NCBI RefSeq assembly: GCF_022539505.1
Contig: NW_025900020.1
Span: forward strand, 300,000 to 363,999
DNA length: 64,000 nucleotides
Direction: 5' to 3'
From: Lolium rigidum
Lineage: Eukaryota > Streptophyta > Magnoliopsida > Poales > Poaceae
Shown here in pieces: positions 1-11,168 of this stretch (position 1 is its first letter; every line of letters begins with the position of its first letter). The notes beneath the pieces are model-generated. The model was not told the origin of the DNA and did not search any database. It was given only the letters and a program-made list of their open reading frames with translations. Position numbers and translations under genes: made by a program.

Positions 1-234
1 CTCGTGTCTTTGCCATTTTCTGGCTTGCGGCTGCGGGGCCGACTTCCTTTTTCTTCTGCCGACTTCCGGCTTGTCATATGCTCATGTTTTCTCTGTCTTT
101 CTAGCTTTTTGAGCGCCAGAACGCCGAGGACGGCGACCTGGTGACGAAGAGGTGGACGCCGGATCACGTCGATCCGGCTGACCAAGCCGGCGACCATGCC
201 GGCGACGACGACCTGCCGCAGGCGCCTGATCTAG

Positions 235-2826
235 GCGGCCAGGGGGAGCACAATCCGCCCCCCTCACCGCAGCAGCGAGGAGGAGGAGGAGCCGGCGACG
301 TCCGGCACGGGGCCAATCCCCGCCGTGCCTCTGCGCACGAGGCCGCCAAGCACCACGGCGACTTCGGCGCCCAAGGGCACGAAGCGAGCCGGCTCCACCG
401 CCGCCTTGGAGGCGAAGGCGAAGAAGCAGCGCCGGCAGCAGCCGAAGAAAGTCCCGGAGCAGGCCGGGTGAGTTCTCTTTCTTTTTCTTGTTTGATTCCT
501 TTTCTTTCCTTGCTTTCATGCTTATTGTCTTTCTGTTTATCCGGCTAGGATCCCTATCAAGTTCGCCCAGGGCGGCGGCTCCCGGCAAGCTCCGCGCGTC
601 GCGTCGCCGCCTCTGCGCCAAAGGAGGGAGCCGACGCCGCAGCCTTCATCGCGCGCTCCTACGCCACCGCCGCCTGCGGGTACTGCGCCTTCCGCAGGGG
701 CACCTTCCTTCGCCGTGCCGCTGGCTTCAGCGCCTGATCGCGGCACGCGGGTCGAGCCGCCGCGGCAGCCGACGCTGGACGATATGTTCCCGCGCCGCGC
801 CCCGTTTGTGGAGCGGGCAGCCGGAGCTGGCAGGGGCATGCCATCTGTGGCAGGAGCTGGAGCTGGTGGGGCTGCGCCGCCTTCGACCGGAGTCGGCGGG
901 CCCGCGCCCAACGTCGTGGTGTTGGAGAGTTCTCCGGAAGGAGCGCCTCAAGCGCCGGATGCGACGGCTCCCACCGGACCGACTGCTTCGACCGCGCCGC
1001 CTCCAGCTTCGGAGCCGACGAGGAGGGAGCCGACCGGGAAGGAGCCGGCGAGGGGGGAGCCAGTGCGCTCAAAGGACGCCGACTCCCGGGCTCTGGTGAG
1101 GACGAGGGGCCCGCCGGGCCCAACTGAGGGCCTTCACGTGGCCAAGGGGGCCCGGCTGCTTCATGTGCCATCTGCCTCTGACTCCAGCCTAGGCTCGGCT
1201 GGCACCATGGAGGCTGCGTGGCATACGGCGGATTCTTGCGAGGTGTTCAACCGGGAGGGGCAGCCTGGTACGGCGCCCATGAAGATGGTCTTCTCCGGCT
1301 ACCGAGCCGGCCTTAAGAACAAGGCCGCCGAGGCCCTTGCCCAGCTAGCAACGCTGGAGGATGCTGACAAGGTAGGTGTCTTCTTGTTTTTGTAATTTTG
1401 TTATTATCCTGGTAGCCCTCCGAGGCATGGTCCGGCTGCTTGGAGCCGGTCCGGGTTTCGTCTGGATATCTGATTGTTTCTTTCAGGCGGTTACGGAGCG
1501 ACGCACCGTCTTGTACAACAAGGTGGTGACTAGCTACCACAAGGCCAAGATCGAGCGAGCCGGCTTGGCTCGCGAGCTGGAGGCTGTCAAGGGTAAGCTC
1601 TATGCTTCTTTCGACTTAATGTCTTGTTTTCTTTCAGTCTTGGTTGGCTGACATTTCTTTCTGGCCGCCTCGCAGTTGAAGCCGCCAAGGTCCCGCAGCT
1701 GGAGTCGGATCTCCGAGCCGCTCGCGCCCAGTGCGCCGAGAGCGAGGAGGCGGGCCGATCCGCCGCCGGCAAGCTCAAGCTGGCTGAGCAGGAGCTGACG
1801 CGGCTGCGCCTGCTGGAACAGAACCACCTCGCTGAGCTCAACTCCCTCCGGACGGCGGAGAAGGAGAAGGTGGAGGATCTGAGCCGGCGGCTGACGGAGG
1901 TGGAGAAGCAGCGGCTTGTGCTGCAGGAGGAGGTCACCGTCAAGTCCACAGAGCTGACGGCTACCGCCAAGCGCTGGACGGATGAGATTGGTGCACTTGA
2001 TCGTGGCTTGGCGGGTGAGTGCATCTCTAAGTTCCTTTCCCTTTGCCGGCTTTCGGCTGTTGGCTGCCGGCTTTCGCTGGCAGCCGGCAGCAGAAACCTC
2101 TTCGTTATCTTCAACTTGGGGCTGGTGGCAGTCGGTTCTTGCCGGCTGCCGCCAGGCTTTTCCTTTTGGCTTAGGACTTCGAAAATTTGCATTTTTCAGC
2201 TTATTTCGGCTTCGATGATTTCTGACTTGCTTTGTCTTGCAGCGGCCTTCCCGGAGACGCAGGACGCGGCTCTGGCAGCCGTTGGCGTTGCGCGCGAGTC
2301 TAGGAGGCAGGAGACCGGCGAGGGCAGCTCGGAGTATTTCTCCATGGAGGATCACATGGCGTCCATGGCTGCCCGCGTCGAGCCTATCACCAAGCTCGGC
2401 TGGGAGCTTCGGAAGGCGGCTGAAGAGCTGGTGCCCATGCTGTGGCCTGAAGAGGGGGCGCCGCAGGATATCTCCGGCCTCATCTCTGCGATGGAGCGGC
2501 CGCCTGACCGCTTCCTCGACTGGAAGGAGTCGGCCACGCGCGCCGGTGCCGACATGGCGCTGTCCTTCGTCCTCTCCTGGTACAACGAGGTGGACCTGGG
2601 GCAGCTTGAGTTCCGGCGAGCCGGCGTGGAGGATAAGCTCCCAGCCGATCTCAAGGCCGCCTGCCTTGCTCGAGCCAGCACCATCGCCGAGTTCGTCGAC
2701 AAGGCCCTCTTCGTCGCGGACCCGAACCCTCCTCCATCCTATGGGGAGTACATGGACGATGAGGAGGCGGAGGACGTGCCTGAGGACGACCCGGCAGCCG
2801 GCTCCACTGATGCCCCTCCGGCTTAG
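235..2826 (+). CDS. Spliced antisense accessory gene of the Tat-clade element, coiled-coil protein of unknown function
   Basis: Five exons can be read with matching phases and GT/AG ends: 235 (or earlier)-467, 549-1371, 1487-1592, 1676-2014 and 2243-2826, giving about 690 residues. Introns start GTGAGT, GTAGGT, GTAAGC and GTGAGT and are 81, 115, 83 and 228 bp. The N-terminal part is Pro/Ala/basic-rich, with a Lys/Arg cluster near 400-450 that could be a nuclear signal. Exon 4 is a long heptad-rich coiled coil. The last exon is alpha-helical and ends in an acidic tail (MDDEEAEDVPEDDP). It lies antisense between pol and the 3' LTR, as the extra gene does in Grande-type elements. A TAG at 232-234 blocks the frame upstream, so the true first exon or start is unresolved. 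Function unknown. Confidence 0.68.
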
Positions 2827-3419
2827 ATTTCCTGCTTTCCAGTTGTTCTTTTGCCAAGACAATTTATTAAATCCCCGGTATGCCGGGTGCAGATGTATGA
2901 ATATTATCGCCCTTTAATTATGTCACACTTTAATGTGTTTGTTAATCATTTGTGTGCCGAGTTGCTTTCTTTCGACTCGTTCGCTTTTTCCCATCCGCCC
3001 CACTCTTCGGCTGTGCTCTTGCCGGTCGTACGTCCGACTTGCGATCCGTCGCCGGATCAAGAGCGGGCCGCTGGGTGAGGCCGACAGTATTTCGGTCGAA
3101 CGAGCTGAATTCGGCAATCCGGCACTTATATGAAAAGTTGCAAGTCAACTCGCTTTTACTCTTTCCCTTAGTCGTTTTTCGCGTGCCGGCTCCCTAGGCC
3201 TTACTCCCGCCAGCCGGACAGCCGGGTTGCGGTCTGTAGCTGGATCGGAAGCCGGCTGTCGGAAACCGGATCACGTTACTGAGCCGGCCGCGTGAGAGGG
3301 TTCAAGCCAATTGGCGAAACAAGGTAAAGTACGCGAAAAACTTGTCGGAAACAGCGCTCTTGGCGCAAGCTTTTTCATAACTCACAAAAGGGATACAAGG
3401 GATACATACATTCCTGCTC
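2827..3419. other. Spacer between convergent accessory gene and integrase
   Basis: No coding sequence is seen. The stretch probably holds the 3' ends of both convergent transcripts. It shares the GCCGGC-rich composition of the element's LTR in its right half. Confidence 0.6.
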
Positions 3420-4862
3420 TCATGTGTAAAATGGGCGGAGTAACCTGACATTCCAGGGACGTTTAGTCTCCTCGTCAGCCTTGTCCGGCTTGTTTTTCTT
3501 AGCCTCTTGGGCATCTATGAGGTAGTAGGAATCATTGCCTACTACCTTGCTCACGATGAAGGGACCCTCCCATGGGGATGATAGTTTATGCTGTCCGGCT
3601 GTCCTCTGGATCAGCCGGAGCACTAGGTCTCCCTCTCGGAATGCTAAGGGCTGGACCCTCCGGCTGTGATAGCGTCGGAGGCTTTGCTGGTAGATAGTAG
3701 ATCTAGACTCAGCTAGCAGCCGGGCCTCTTCGACCAGGTCAACTCCATCTTCGCGAGCTTCTTTGGCTTCGGCTTCTGTGTAGAGCTTGATCCTTGGCGC
3801 GTCATGCTCGATATCAGTCGGCAGGACGGCTTCGGCCCCGTATACGAGGAAAAATGGTGTGAAGCCGACCGAGCGGTTTGTCGTTGTGCGCAGGCTCCAC
3901 AGCACATTGGGCAGTTCTTCAATCCAGCAGCCGGCTGCTCGCTCGAGCGGCTCCACCAGCCGGGGCCGGATGCCGGCTAGGACTAAGCCGTTAGCCTTTT
4001 CCACTTGTCCGTTGGACTCTGGGTGTGCCACAGAAGATAGGGCCATCCGGATCCCCATTTCCCCGCAATAGCGAGAGAAGATGCCTTGGGAGAAGTTGCT
4101 GCCATTGTCGGTGATGATGGTGTGGGGGTAGCCGAATCTCACAATGATTTCCTTGAGGAATGTGACGGCTGTGGATCCGTCCAGTTTCTTGATTGGCTTG
4201 GCCTCGATCCACTTGGTGAATTTGTCAATCATCACCAAGAGGTGTGTCATGCCGCCTCGCGCTGTTCTGAATGGGCCTACCATATCCAAGCCCCATACGG
4301 CAAATGGCCATGTGATGGGGATGGTTTTCAAGGCGGAAGCCGGCTGGTGTCTTTGCTTTGCGAAGCGCTGACAGCCGTTGCACTTCTTCACCAAATCTTC
4401 TGCGTCTCTGAGCGCAATCGGCCGATAAAAACCGTGCCGGAAGGCTTTGGCCACTATGGCTCTGGATGAGGCGTGATGTCCGCACTCTCCCTGATGGATT
4501 TCCCGTAGGAGTTCAATCCCTTCAGCCGGCTCGACGCACCGCCGGAACACCCCACTTACGCTGCGTTTGTACAGCTGGTGGTTGATGATGGTATAGGCCT
4601 TGGCCCTTCTCTCAATCTGCCCGGCCCGGACTCTATCATCGAGCAGCACACCGTCGGTGAGGTAGGAGAGGAATTCTTGTGCCCATGAAGGTACGCATCT
4701 TATCTCGAATACGCTGACCAACAGGGCCTCCTGCGTGGGAGCTTCCGGATTCGACTGCATGGTCGCCGGGTTCGGCTTCCTAGCCGGCGGGTTCGGCTTG
4801 CTAGCCCCCGAGTTTGGCGATGAAGCCCCCGGGTTGGACTGAGAAGTCCCCGGGTTCGGCAC
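3420..4862 (-). CDS. Integrase portion of the Tat-clade pol (open)
   Basis: The frame is open for 480 residues. After the low-complexity linker come the HHCC zinc-binding domain (GHHASSRAIVAKAFRHGFYRP, then CNGCQRFAK), the DDE core (GLDMVGPFR; TDNGSNFSQG; HPESNGQVEKAN, giving D, D and E in usual spacing) and a C-terminal region ending in PWNVRLLRPFYT. It would integrate element cDNA into the genome. It is normally released from a gag-pol polyprotein; here it is continuous in itself but out of frame with the upstream RT piece. It ends at 3420, convergent with the plus-strand accessory gene that stops at 2826. Confidence 0.88.
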   Translation of the reverse strand: MPNPGTSQSNPGASSPNSGASKPNPPARKPNPATMQSNPEAPTQEALLVSVFEIRCVPSWAQEFLSYLTDGVLLDDRVRAGQIERRAKAYTIINHQLYKRSVSGVFRRCVEPAEGIELLREIHQGECGHHASSRAIVAKAFRHGFYRPIALRDAEDLVKKCNGCQRFAKQRHQPASALKTIPITWPFAVWGLDMVGPFRTARGGMTHLLVMIDKFTKWIEAKPIKKLDGSTAVTFLKEIIVRFGYPHTIITDNGSNFSQGIFSRYCGEMGIRMALSSVAHPESNGQVEKANGLVLAGIRPRLVEPLERAAGCWIEELPNVLWSLRTTTNRSVGFTPFFLVYGAEAVLPTDIEHDAPRIKLYTEAEAKEAREDGVDLVEEARLLAESRSTIYQQSLRRYHSRRVQPLAFREGDLVLRLIQRTAGQHKLSSPWEGPFIVSKVVGNDSYYLIDAQEAKKNKPDKADEETKRPWNVRLLRPFYT

Positions 4863-4945
4863 GCTAGCCGGCGGGTTTGGCTTGTTAGCCCCCGACTTGG
4901 GCGATGAAGCCCCCGGGTTCGGCTGAGCAGCCCCGGGTCAGCCGG
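4735..4945 (-). repeat. Minisatellite coding a Pro/Ser/Asn linker between second RNase H and integrase
   Basis: About six imperfect copies of a ~30-36-bp GC-rich unit (variants of CCCGGGTTCGGC, AGCCCCCGAGTTTGGCGATGA) occupy the junction between the RNase H and integrase pieces. In the integrase frame it reads as NPGASS/NSGASK/NPPARK-like steps; in the other frame it reads as Arg-rich TRGLHR-like steps. Both frames are open through it, so the two pol pieces overlap here in different frames. Unit-number changes in such an array are an easy route to a frameshift. Confidence 0.7.
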
Positions 4946-6784
4946 CACGAATATTGAATCCGAGTCCGGTGACGGTATGATGGACGGCTTCTTGAGAACC
5001 GCCAAGGCGACACCCGGCGGAATGGCTTGCCGGGTTGAGCCAATCTTGGATAAGGCATCAGCCGCTTCGTTATTTGCTCGTGGCACATGGTGGAATTCGC
5101 AGCCGTCGAAGAAGCCGGATAGCTGCTGGACATGGAAGCGGTACGAGGCCATGTTGGCGTCCTTCGCGTCCCAGTCGCCAGATGCTTGCTGTATGACCAA
5201 GTCGGAGTCGCCGAAGCAGAGTATGCGACGCACGCCAATCTCCTTGGCCAGCTTCAACCCATGAATGAGCGCTTCGTACTCCGCCACATTGTTGGAGGCG
5301 GCGAAGTGGATCTGCAGGACGTAGTCCAGCCGGTCCCCCTTGGGAGAAGTGATGACGATGCCGGCTCCCAAGCCGTTGCGCATCTTCGAGCCGTCGAAGT
5401 GCATCTTCCAATGTGTGGAATCCGGCACGGGCGGCAGGTACCGCATCTCAGCCCGGCCGACGAAGAAGTCCGCGAGGATCCGCGACTTGATGGCTGTGCG
5501 TGGCTCGTAGAGGATGGTGTGGGCGGCTAGCTCCAGGGCCCACTTGGCAACCCGGCCGTTGGCATCCTTGCTGCCTATGATTTCCGCCAAGGGCGCTGTG
5601 GCAACCACCCTGATGGGGTGCTCTTGGAAGTAGTGCTTGAGCTTCTTGGCCGCCATGTAGACGCCGTAGGTGACCTTCTGGTAATGGGGGTAGTTTTGCT
5701 TCGACTGGGAGAGCACTTCGCTAAGGTAATAGACTGGGCGCTGGACCAGCTGCTCCCTGTTGCCGGCTTCTCTGCGCTCCACCACCAGGACAACGATAAC
5801 CACTCGGTTGGTGGCTGCGATGTACAACAACATCGGCTCCATTGAACCCGGCGTTGCAAGGATTGGCGCGGTTGAGAGCACGCGCTTCAAGTCACGGAAG
5901 GCCTCGTCCGCCTGCGGTGACCAGACGAATTTGTCCGCCTTCCTCATTAGTTGATACAGGGGCAGTGCCTTCTCCCCCAGCCGGCTGACGAAGCGGCTCA
6001 AGGAGGCCAGGCAGCCAGCAAACTTCTGGACGTCCTTGAGGCACTGCGGCAGTTCCATCTTCTCCAGGGCACTGATCTTGTCCGGGTTGGCTTCGATCCC
6101 TCGCTGAGAGACGAGGTAGCCAAGGAGCTGGCCAGACGGCACGCCGAATGTGCACTTGGCCGGGTTGAGCTTCATCCGGAATCTTCTCAAATTGGTGAAG
6201 GTTTCTCTCGGGTCATCAAGGAGGGTAGTCGTCTCCTTGGTCTTTACAACGACATCATCCACATATGCGTGAACGTTTCGCCAATTTGATCCTCGCAAGC
6301 ATTTTTGCATGCACCTTTGGTAGGTGGCGCCTGCATTTTTCAAGCCGAACGGCATAGTCGTGTAGCAATAAGCCCCGTACGGGGTAATGAACGAAGTCTT
6401 TATTTGATCAGCCGGATTCAAAGGAATCTGGTGGTAGCCTCGAATAGGCATCTAGGAAAGACAACAGTTCACAGCCGGCGATCGAGTCTATGACTTGATC
6501 TATGCGCGGCAGGGGAAGGGATCCTTTGGGCACGCCTTGTTCAGGCTGGTGTAGTCGATACACATGCGCCAGGAGCCGTTCTTCTTCAAAACCAGGACCG
6601 GGTTCGCCAACCAGTCCGGGTGCAGCACTTCCATGATGAAGCCGGCAGCTAGGAGCCGGGCGATTTCTTCACCGATGGCCTTCCTTCGTTCTTCGGCGAA
6701 GCGCCTGAGTGGCTGCTTCACCGGCTTGGCTTCAGGCCGGACGTGGAGGTGGTGCTCAGCCAACTCCCTCGGCACACCCGGCAT
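4936..6784 (-). pseudogene. Reverse transcriptase, RNase H and second (archaeal-type) RNase H of the Tat-clade element
   Basis: The RT fingers begin in the piece 6500-6784 (LVLKKNGSWRMCIDYTSLNK), then two small frame breaks lie at about 6505 and 6440-6455. From 6451 leftward the frame is open and shows TMPFGLKNAGATYQ, the catalytic YVDDVVV box, the RT-linked RNase H, and then a second RNase H with MHFDGS, AEYEAL and GDSDLVIQQ motifs followed by HVPRANNEAADALSK. Two RNase H domains in series are a known character of the Tat lineage. The protein copies element RNA into DNA in virus-like particles. The frame breaks before the catalytic box make this copy defective. Confidence 0.85.
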
Positions 6785-6847
6785 GTCTCTTGGAGTCCAC
6801 GCGAAGATGTCCCGATTCTCACGGAGGAAGCTGGTGAGCTCGCTTTC

Positions 6848-9587
6848 CTATTTCTTGTTCAAGCCGGCGCTGATGGTGACGAACTTGTCCGGCTGCGCCG
6901 GGTCCAGCAGGATCTTCTTGGTGTTGTCGGCCGGCTGGAAGTGAGTCGTCCCAGCCGGGTTGCCCGCAGCCGGCATGTCTGTCTGCGCGGCTTTGGCGAG
7001 GGCGACGGCGTCGTGGATGAGCTGCTTCTCGGTGGCGATGACCAGCGTCTGGGCCATCTTGGAGCTCTGCGTGGCGCAGTCCATGGAGCGGCGATAATCG
7101 CCGGCTACGGTAATGACCCCCTTGGGGCCAGGCAGCTTCATCTTCAGGTACCCATAGTGGGGCACCGCCATGAACTTGGTCAGGGCCGGCCTGCCCAGGA
7201 GCGCGTGGTAGGGACTCACGAGGTCCACCACCTCGAACTCGATTTTCTCGGTGCGGAAGTGGTCCGGCTTCCCGAACATCACCTCCAGCGTGATCCGGCC
7301 GATCGGCTGGCAGCAATGGCCTGGCACGATGCCATGGAAGACGGTGGGGGTGGGGCGCAACTCGGCCTCCCGGATGCCCAGCTTGCGGGCGGTGTCGCGG
7401 TAGAGGATGTTGATGCTGCTGCCGCCGTCGATGAGGACGCGCGAGAAACGCACGCTGCGCCGGGTTGTGCCGATGGTGGGGTCGAGGACCATGGCGTAGC
7501 TGCCCGGCTTCGGCAGGACAGCCGGTGTGTCGCGGCGATCAAAAGTGATGGCCTGCTCTGACCAGTTTAGGTACTGGGGGACCGGCGGTATGACCGCGTT
7601 GACCTCGAGGGAACGGCGCTCTTGGCTCGTCCTGTCCTCGGGCTCGGAGGTGAAGATGATGTAGGTAGCATCTTCGGCCAGATACCGGCCGGCATGGTGC
7701 ACTTGGTTAGCCTCGTGGTGCTCGAGGTTGGCGTTCTCTGCGCCGGCTTGGCCACCCGGCCCGCCGGCTGGTGGAGGCGGGGGTGGAGGCGGTAGAGGTT
7801 CACCGCTTGTCAGCCGCTTCATGAAGTGGCAGTCGCGGGTGGTGTGGTTGGAGGGGTTCTTGCCGCTGTGGTACTTGCACGGCGAGTCGAGCATCTGCTC
7901 GAAGGTGTACTTCGGCTTCCACTGCCGGTCTTGCTTCTGGCGGCGGCTGCCACCTGCCGCGTTGTCTGCCACGGCGGCCACGTGGGCGGAGCCGTACCGG
8001 CGGTCCGGCTGGTCGTTGTGACGCTTGCCGCGGTAGTTGTCCCACCGGCTGCCGTGCGAGGCGCCCTCGGCCGGCTTGTTGTTGTCCCGTCTTGCTGGGG
8101 CCGGTGAAACATCAGCCGGCGCCTTGCCGGCTTCCTCGCGCAGCGCGTACTTGTCTGCGATGACCATCAAGGCGGCCATCGTCTTGGGCTCGCTGCGGCG
8201 TAGCTTGTGCCACAGCATGGTGTTGGGTCGGCAGCCGCCCATGAAGAAGCTGATGGCTTGCATCTCGTGCACGCCCTCGCAAGAGTTGCGCATCTCGCAC
8301 CGGCGCGTCGGGTACGCGCGATCCGTCTCGTCCGGGCCCCGCTTGCACATCTCAAGCCGTTGAGGGCGACCCGGCCGGCGATAAGTGCCGGTGAAGTTGC
8401 CGATGAAGGCGGCTTCGAAGTCCAGCCAGCCGTTTATGCTGCCGGCCGGCAGGTTGTTGAGCCACGTGCGGGCGGAGCCGAGTAGCATGAGGGGGAGTAG
8501 CGCACAGCCCGGCGCTTGTTGCCCTTGGCGATGCCGACTGCCGTGGAGTAGTCCAGCAGCCAGTCTTCCGGCTTGGCGGTGCCGTCGTACTTGGGGGTGT
8601 CGCGCGGGAGCTGGAAGCCATCGACCATGGGCTCGTTGAGGATCCGCGGCCCGAAGCACTTGGGGCCGGCTGGCCCCTCTTCTTCCGCGATGCGGGATTG
8701 AACCAGCCGGTCGAGGCGGTCTCGGGCGTCAGTGGGCTCGATGCGCGGGCCCAGCCGGGAGTGTGCCGGCTGGCGTGCGCCGCTTGCTTCTGGAGCCGGC
8801 CGGTGATGACGGCGGGGCCCGGAGTCTTGCTCCTGGTTCTGGCTTGGAGGGGGCCGGCTGCGGCTGCTGCCGCTCGGCTGGTGGCTTGGCCGGCCCGAGC
8901 TGTGCGTGGCCCGGGAATCATGGCGCCGGCTTGGTGCCGGGGAGGAGGACTCGGCCGTGTCCCTGGCGCCTTCCCTGTCGTTGCCTGCAGCTCCACGAGC
9001 GTGAGAAGCTCTGGGGGCATTGACATACCTGGGGTCGGCGATCTGCCTGTTGGCTGCGTTGAGCAGCTCAGTCACCCGCCAGGTCTGGCGGCGTAACTCT
9101 TCGCCTTCGAGGCGGTTCAGCTCTTCTGCGGCGGCTTCTGCCGCGCGCACGTTCTTGTCGGGGGTGTTGTAGACGGGGAGCTCCGCGGACGGAGCCGGCG
9201 AAGGAGCGCCGTCGCGGGCGATCTCGGCGCCAAGGTCGCGGCCCTGCGGCGGATGTGGCCAGCTCGGCTTGGCTCGTCGCCGCCTGGAGTGAGGCCGTGG
9301 GCGCGGTTATACTCGCGCTGGGTGATCTCCATCTGGCGCTTAGCAGCAGCCAGTTCTTCGGTTTGCTTGAGGAGGAGCTGGCGGTGCGCCTCCAAATCCG
9401 CCTCGATGGCGGTGGGGTCTCCGCCAGGCGTGAGCGGGGTGCTCAGCTTTGCCCGGACTGCATCCAGCCGGGACGGTGGTGGTGGCGCTTTCGGGCCCGA
9501 GCCGGAGGCGTTGGGGTCGATGTTGCGCTCCAGGCCAGGGCCACGGGTGCGCGGGTTCTTGGTGGGGAGCTCGTCGCCAGCCATCAT
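6848..9587 (-). pseudogene. gag and aspartic protease region of the Tat-clade element (frameshifted)
   Basis: A likely gag start is the MMAGDELPTK methionine pair at 9587, after the PBS. The gag N-terminal part is charged and carries a short coiled coil, then shifts frame near 9117-9150 and again near 8434-8659. The longest open piece (6848-8659, about 600 residues) contains the Retrotrans_gag core (TWLNNLPAGSI, FMGGCRPNTM), a basic linker, a single HTTRDCHF-like degenerate zinc-knuckle region, and a protease with the plant-type active site IDGGSSINIL at about 7410-7440. It should process into capsid, nucleocapsid and protease. At least two frameshifts separate the pieces, so no full-length product is expected from this copy. 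Confidence 0.82.
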
Positions 9588-9883
9588 GACTTGCACGACG
9601 GCGGGGCTGGCGGGAGCGCTGCTGCCGGCTCGCGGAGGAGGGCTAGCGCAGCGCAGCACCTGCCGCGGGTAGCGCGGCGGTGCGACGGTGGCGACGTAGA
9701 CGTCGAAGCCGCCGAAGGAGATGACGCTGCCGCCGGCTGGGAAGGGCCGGTCAGCGAAGCAGCCAGCGTTGTCGCTGACGCAGTCGAGGGAGCCGAATCT
9801 CCAAATCAAGCCTGAAGCGACTCGCTCGCCGGTGGTGGTGGTGAGGCCCGTCCGGATGAAGACACCGGCCGAGGATGCTGAAG

Positions 9884-9901
9884 GCCCCACGGTGGGCGCC
9901 A
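9884..9901 (-). other. Primer-binding site of the Tat-clade element
   Basis: On the minus strand TGGCGCCCACCGTGGGGC begins two bases inside the LTR edge. This is the normal place and the normal TGG start for a tRNA primer-binding site. The TGGCGCC core is shared with tRNA-Asp type sites elsewhere in the window, but the remaining bases differ, so the priming tRNA is not assigned. Confidence 0.75.
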
Positions 9902-9903
9902 AA

Positions 9904-10789
9904 TGTCGTGGTATCGTCACGGCATATGCCATAGGGTGGCTAATCGAAGTGGTTCCCGAGGGATCTCACGGCGGTATCCGGATGCGGGTATGGGCACGAG
10001 CGACACGGCGACGTACCCGGGTTCGAGGCCCTCCGATGGAGGTAAAACCTCTACTCCTGCTATGAGTGTATATGATGATCACACAGTACAATGGTGCTCC
10101 TAGAGCTGTGTCCGGCTGCTCCCGAGAGGCTAAGGAAGACTATGGTCTCTCTCACAGGGCAGCTCTGTAGGTGGGTGAAAGCAATAAATGATCGATCCCC
10201 TGCACGAGAGGGGGTAGTGCGGCTTATATAGGCACCGGCACTTTACATATAAAACCCTATAGTTTACTGGCCGGCTTGGCCGGCTCCGGCTTCCGCTCCT
10301 TCCCGAGGCGGTGACGTCAGGAGTGGTTGAGGCATCGTGGCCTGTCCCATCCGGCTGCCACGGTCAGCGGTATGGAGGAGGTGTCCCTGTCGCCGTCAGC
10401 CACTGTAGCCAGTACGGATCGTCGTAAGCCCTGACGGCCTGTCCGGCGCGTGGCACTATTGCTCCACAGTGCCCCGCGCTTTACGGAAGATGGAGTCAGC
10501 GTGGACTTTGGGAACCCGGATCACCTACCCGGTTCCTTCCAGTGCAAGACTCGCCAGCCTCGAGTCGGTCTGAGGTACAAACCCCAGTCGGATATGGCTT
10601 GTAGAAGCCGGCCCAGCCACAGCATTGGCGGCCGTAGCCAGGCCGACTAGGACCTAGAGCCAGCCGGCTTCCGGACCAGCCGGCCACGGCGCCAGCCGGC
10701 TGCTCCTCAGCCGGCCTTTGCCGCGAGCCGGCCAGTGGCCAGCCGGCTGCTCCGCGTCCATTGCCCTATCCGGGGTCTTCCCCCCGACA
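9904..10789 (-). repeat. 5' LTR of the Tat-clade element
   Basis: An 886-bp segment with TGTCG at one end and CGACA at the other, the usual TG...CA inverted ends. On the minus strand it is followed by a TGGCGCC primer-binding site. It carries a TATATAAG box on the minus strand at 10223-10230, a plausible LTR promoter. The stretch 10258-10760 is unusually dense in GCCGGC and CCGG motifs. The partner LTR is not in the window, so LTR divergence cannot be measured. Confidence 0.88.
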
Positions 10790-11051
10790 GTTTGGTCATT
10801 ATAAGTAAACAAACCGGCTTGTCCTTTGTGCTAAAAAGGATTGGGCCACTCGCTGCAATTGTTACTCTCGCACTTTACTTACTCGTACTTTATTCATCTG
10901 TTACATCAAAACCCCCTGAATACTTTTCTGTGAGCATTTACAGTGAATCCTTCATCGAAACTTCTTGTCAACACCTTCTGCTCCTCGTTGGGATCGACAT
11001 TCTTACTTATCGAAGATACTACGATACACCCCCTATACTTGTGGGTCATCA
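10790..11051 (+). repeat. 3' remnant of the 5' LTR, Athila-like element 1
   Basis: Matches 19746-20007 base for base except the first base and a T/G difference near 10966. Ends GGGTCATCA. The missing first ~1250 bp lie beyond the Tat element, outside the window. Confidence 0.93.
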
Positions 11052-11062
11052 AGACTATTTTC

Positions 11063-11080
11063 TGGCGCCGTTGCCGGGGA
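11063..11080 (+). other. tRNA-Asp primer-binding site, element 1
   Basis: TGGCGCCGTTGCCGGGGA is complementary to the 3' end of plant tRNA-Asp and lies 11 bases inside the LTR edge. Confidence 0.85.
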
Positions 11081-11168
11081 GTGAAGCGCTATTGGTAAGT
11101 GGAATTGGTAAGGAAAACCTTTACTTGCTTGTGCTGATTTTATTTCTGCCTCGCTGCTATAAGTCATT

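Larger units (their letters stand above)
1..10789 (-). mobile_element. Tat-clade Ty3/gypsy LTR retrotransposon, left end outside window
   Basis: Read on the minus strand this has 5' LTR (9904-10789), primer-binding site, gag, protease, reverse transcriptase, RNase H, a second RNase H, integrase, and then an oppositely oriented spliced gene (235-2826) before a 3' LTR that lies outside the window. Dual RNase H plus an extra gene between pol and the 3' LTR is the layout known from Tat-lineage elements such as Grande and Retand. The LTR abuts the sequence GTTTG at 10790-10794, and the matching position of the host LTR at 19746-19750 reads ATTTG, so the element inserted into the 5' LTR of the Athila-like element to its right. 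Reading frames of gag and RT are broken, so it is not autonomous as it stands. Clade assignment is inference from domain order. Confidence 0.88.

Noticed and set aside
141..548. Alternative frame (MTKRWTPDHVDP...) as the first exon of the antisense gene
   Set aside because: The frame that splices in phase into 549 and gives KGTKRAGSTAALEAKAKKQ is different. The longer alternative runs into the intron.
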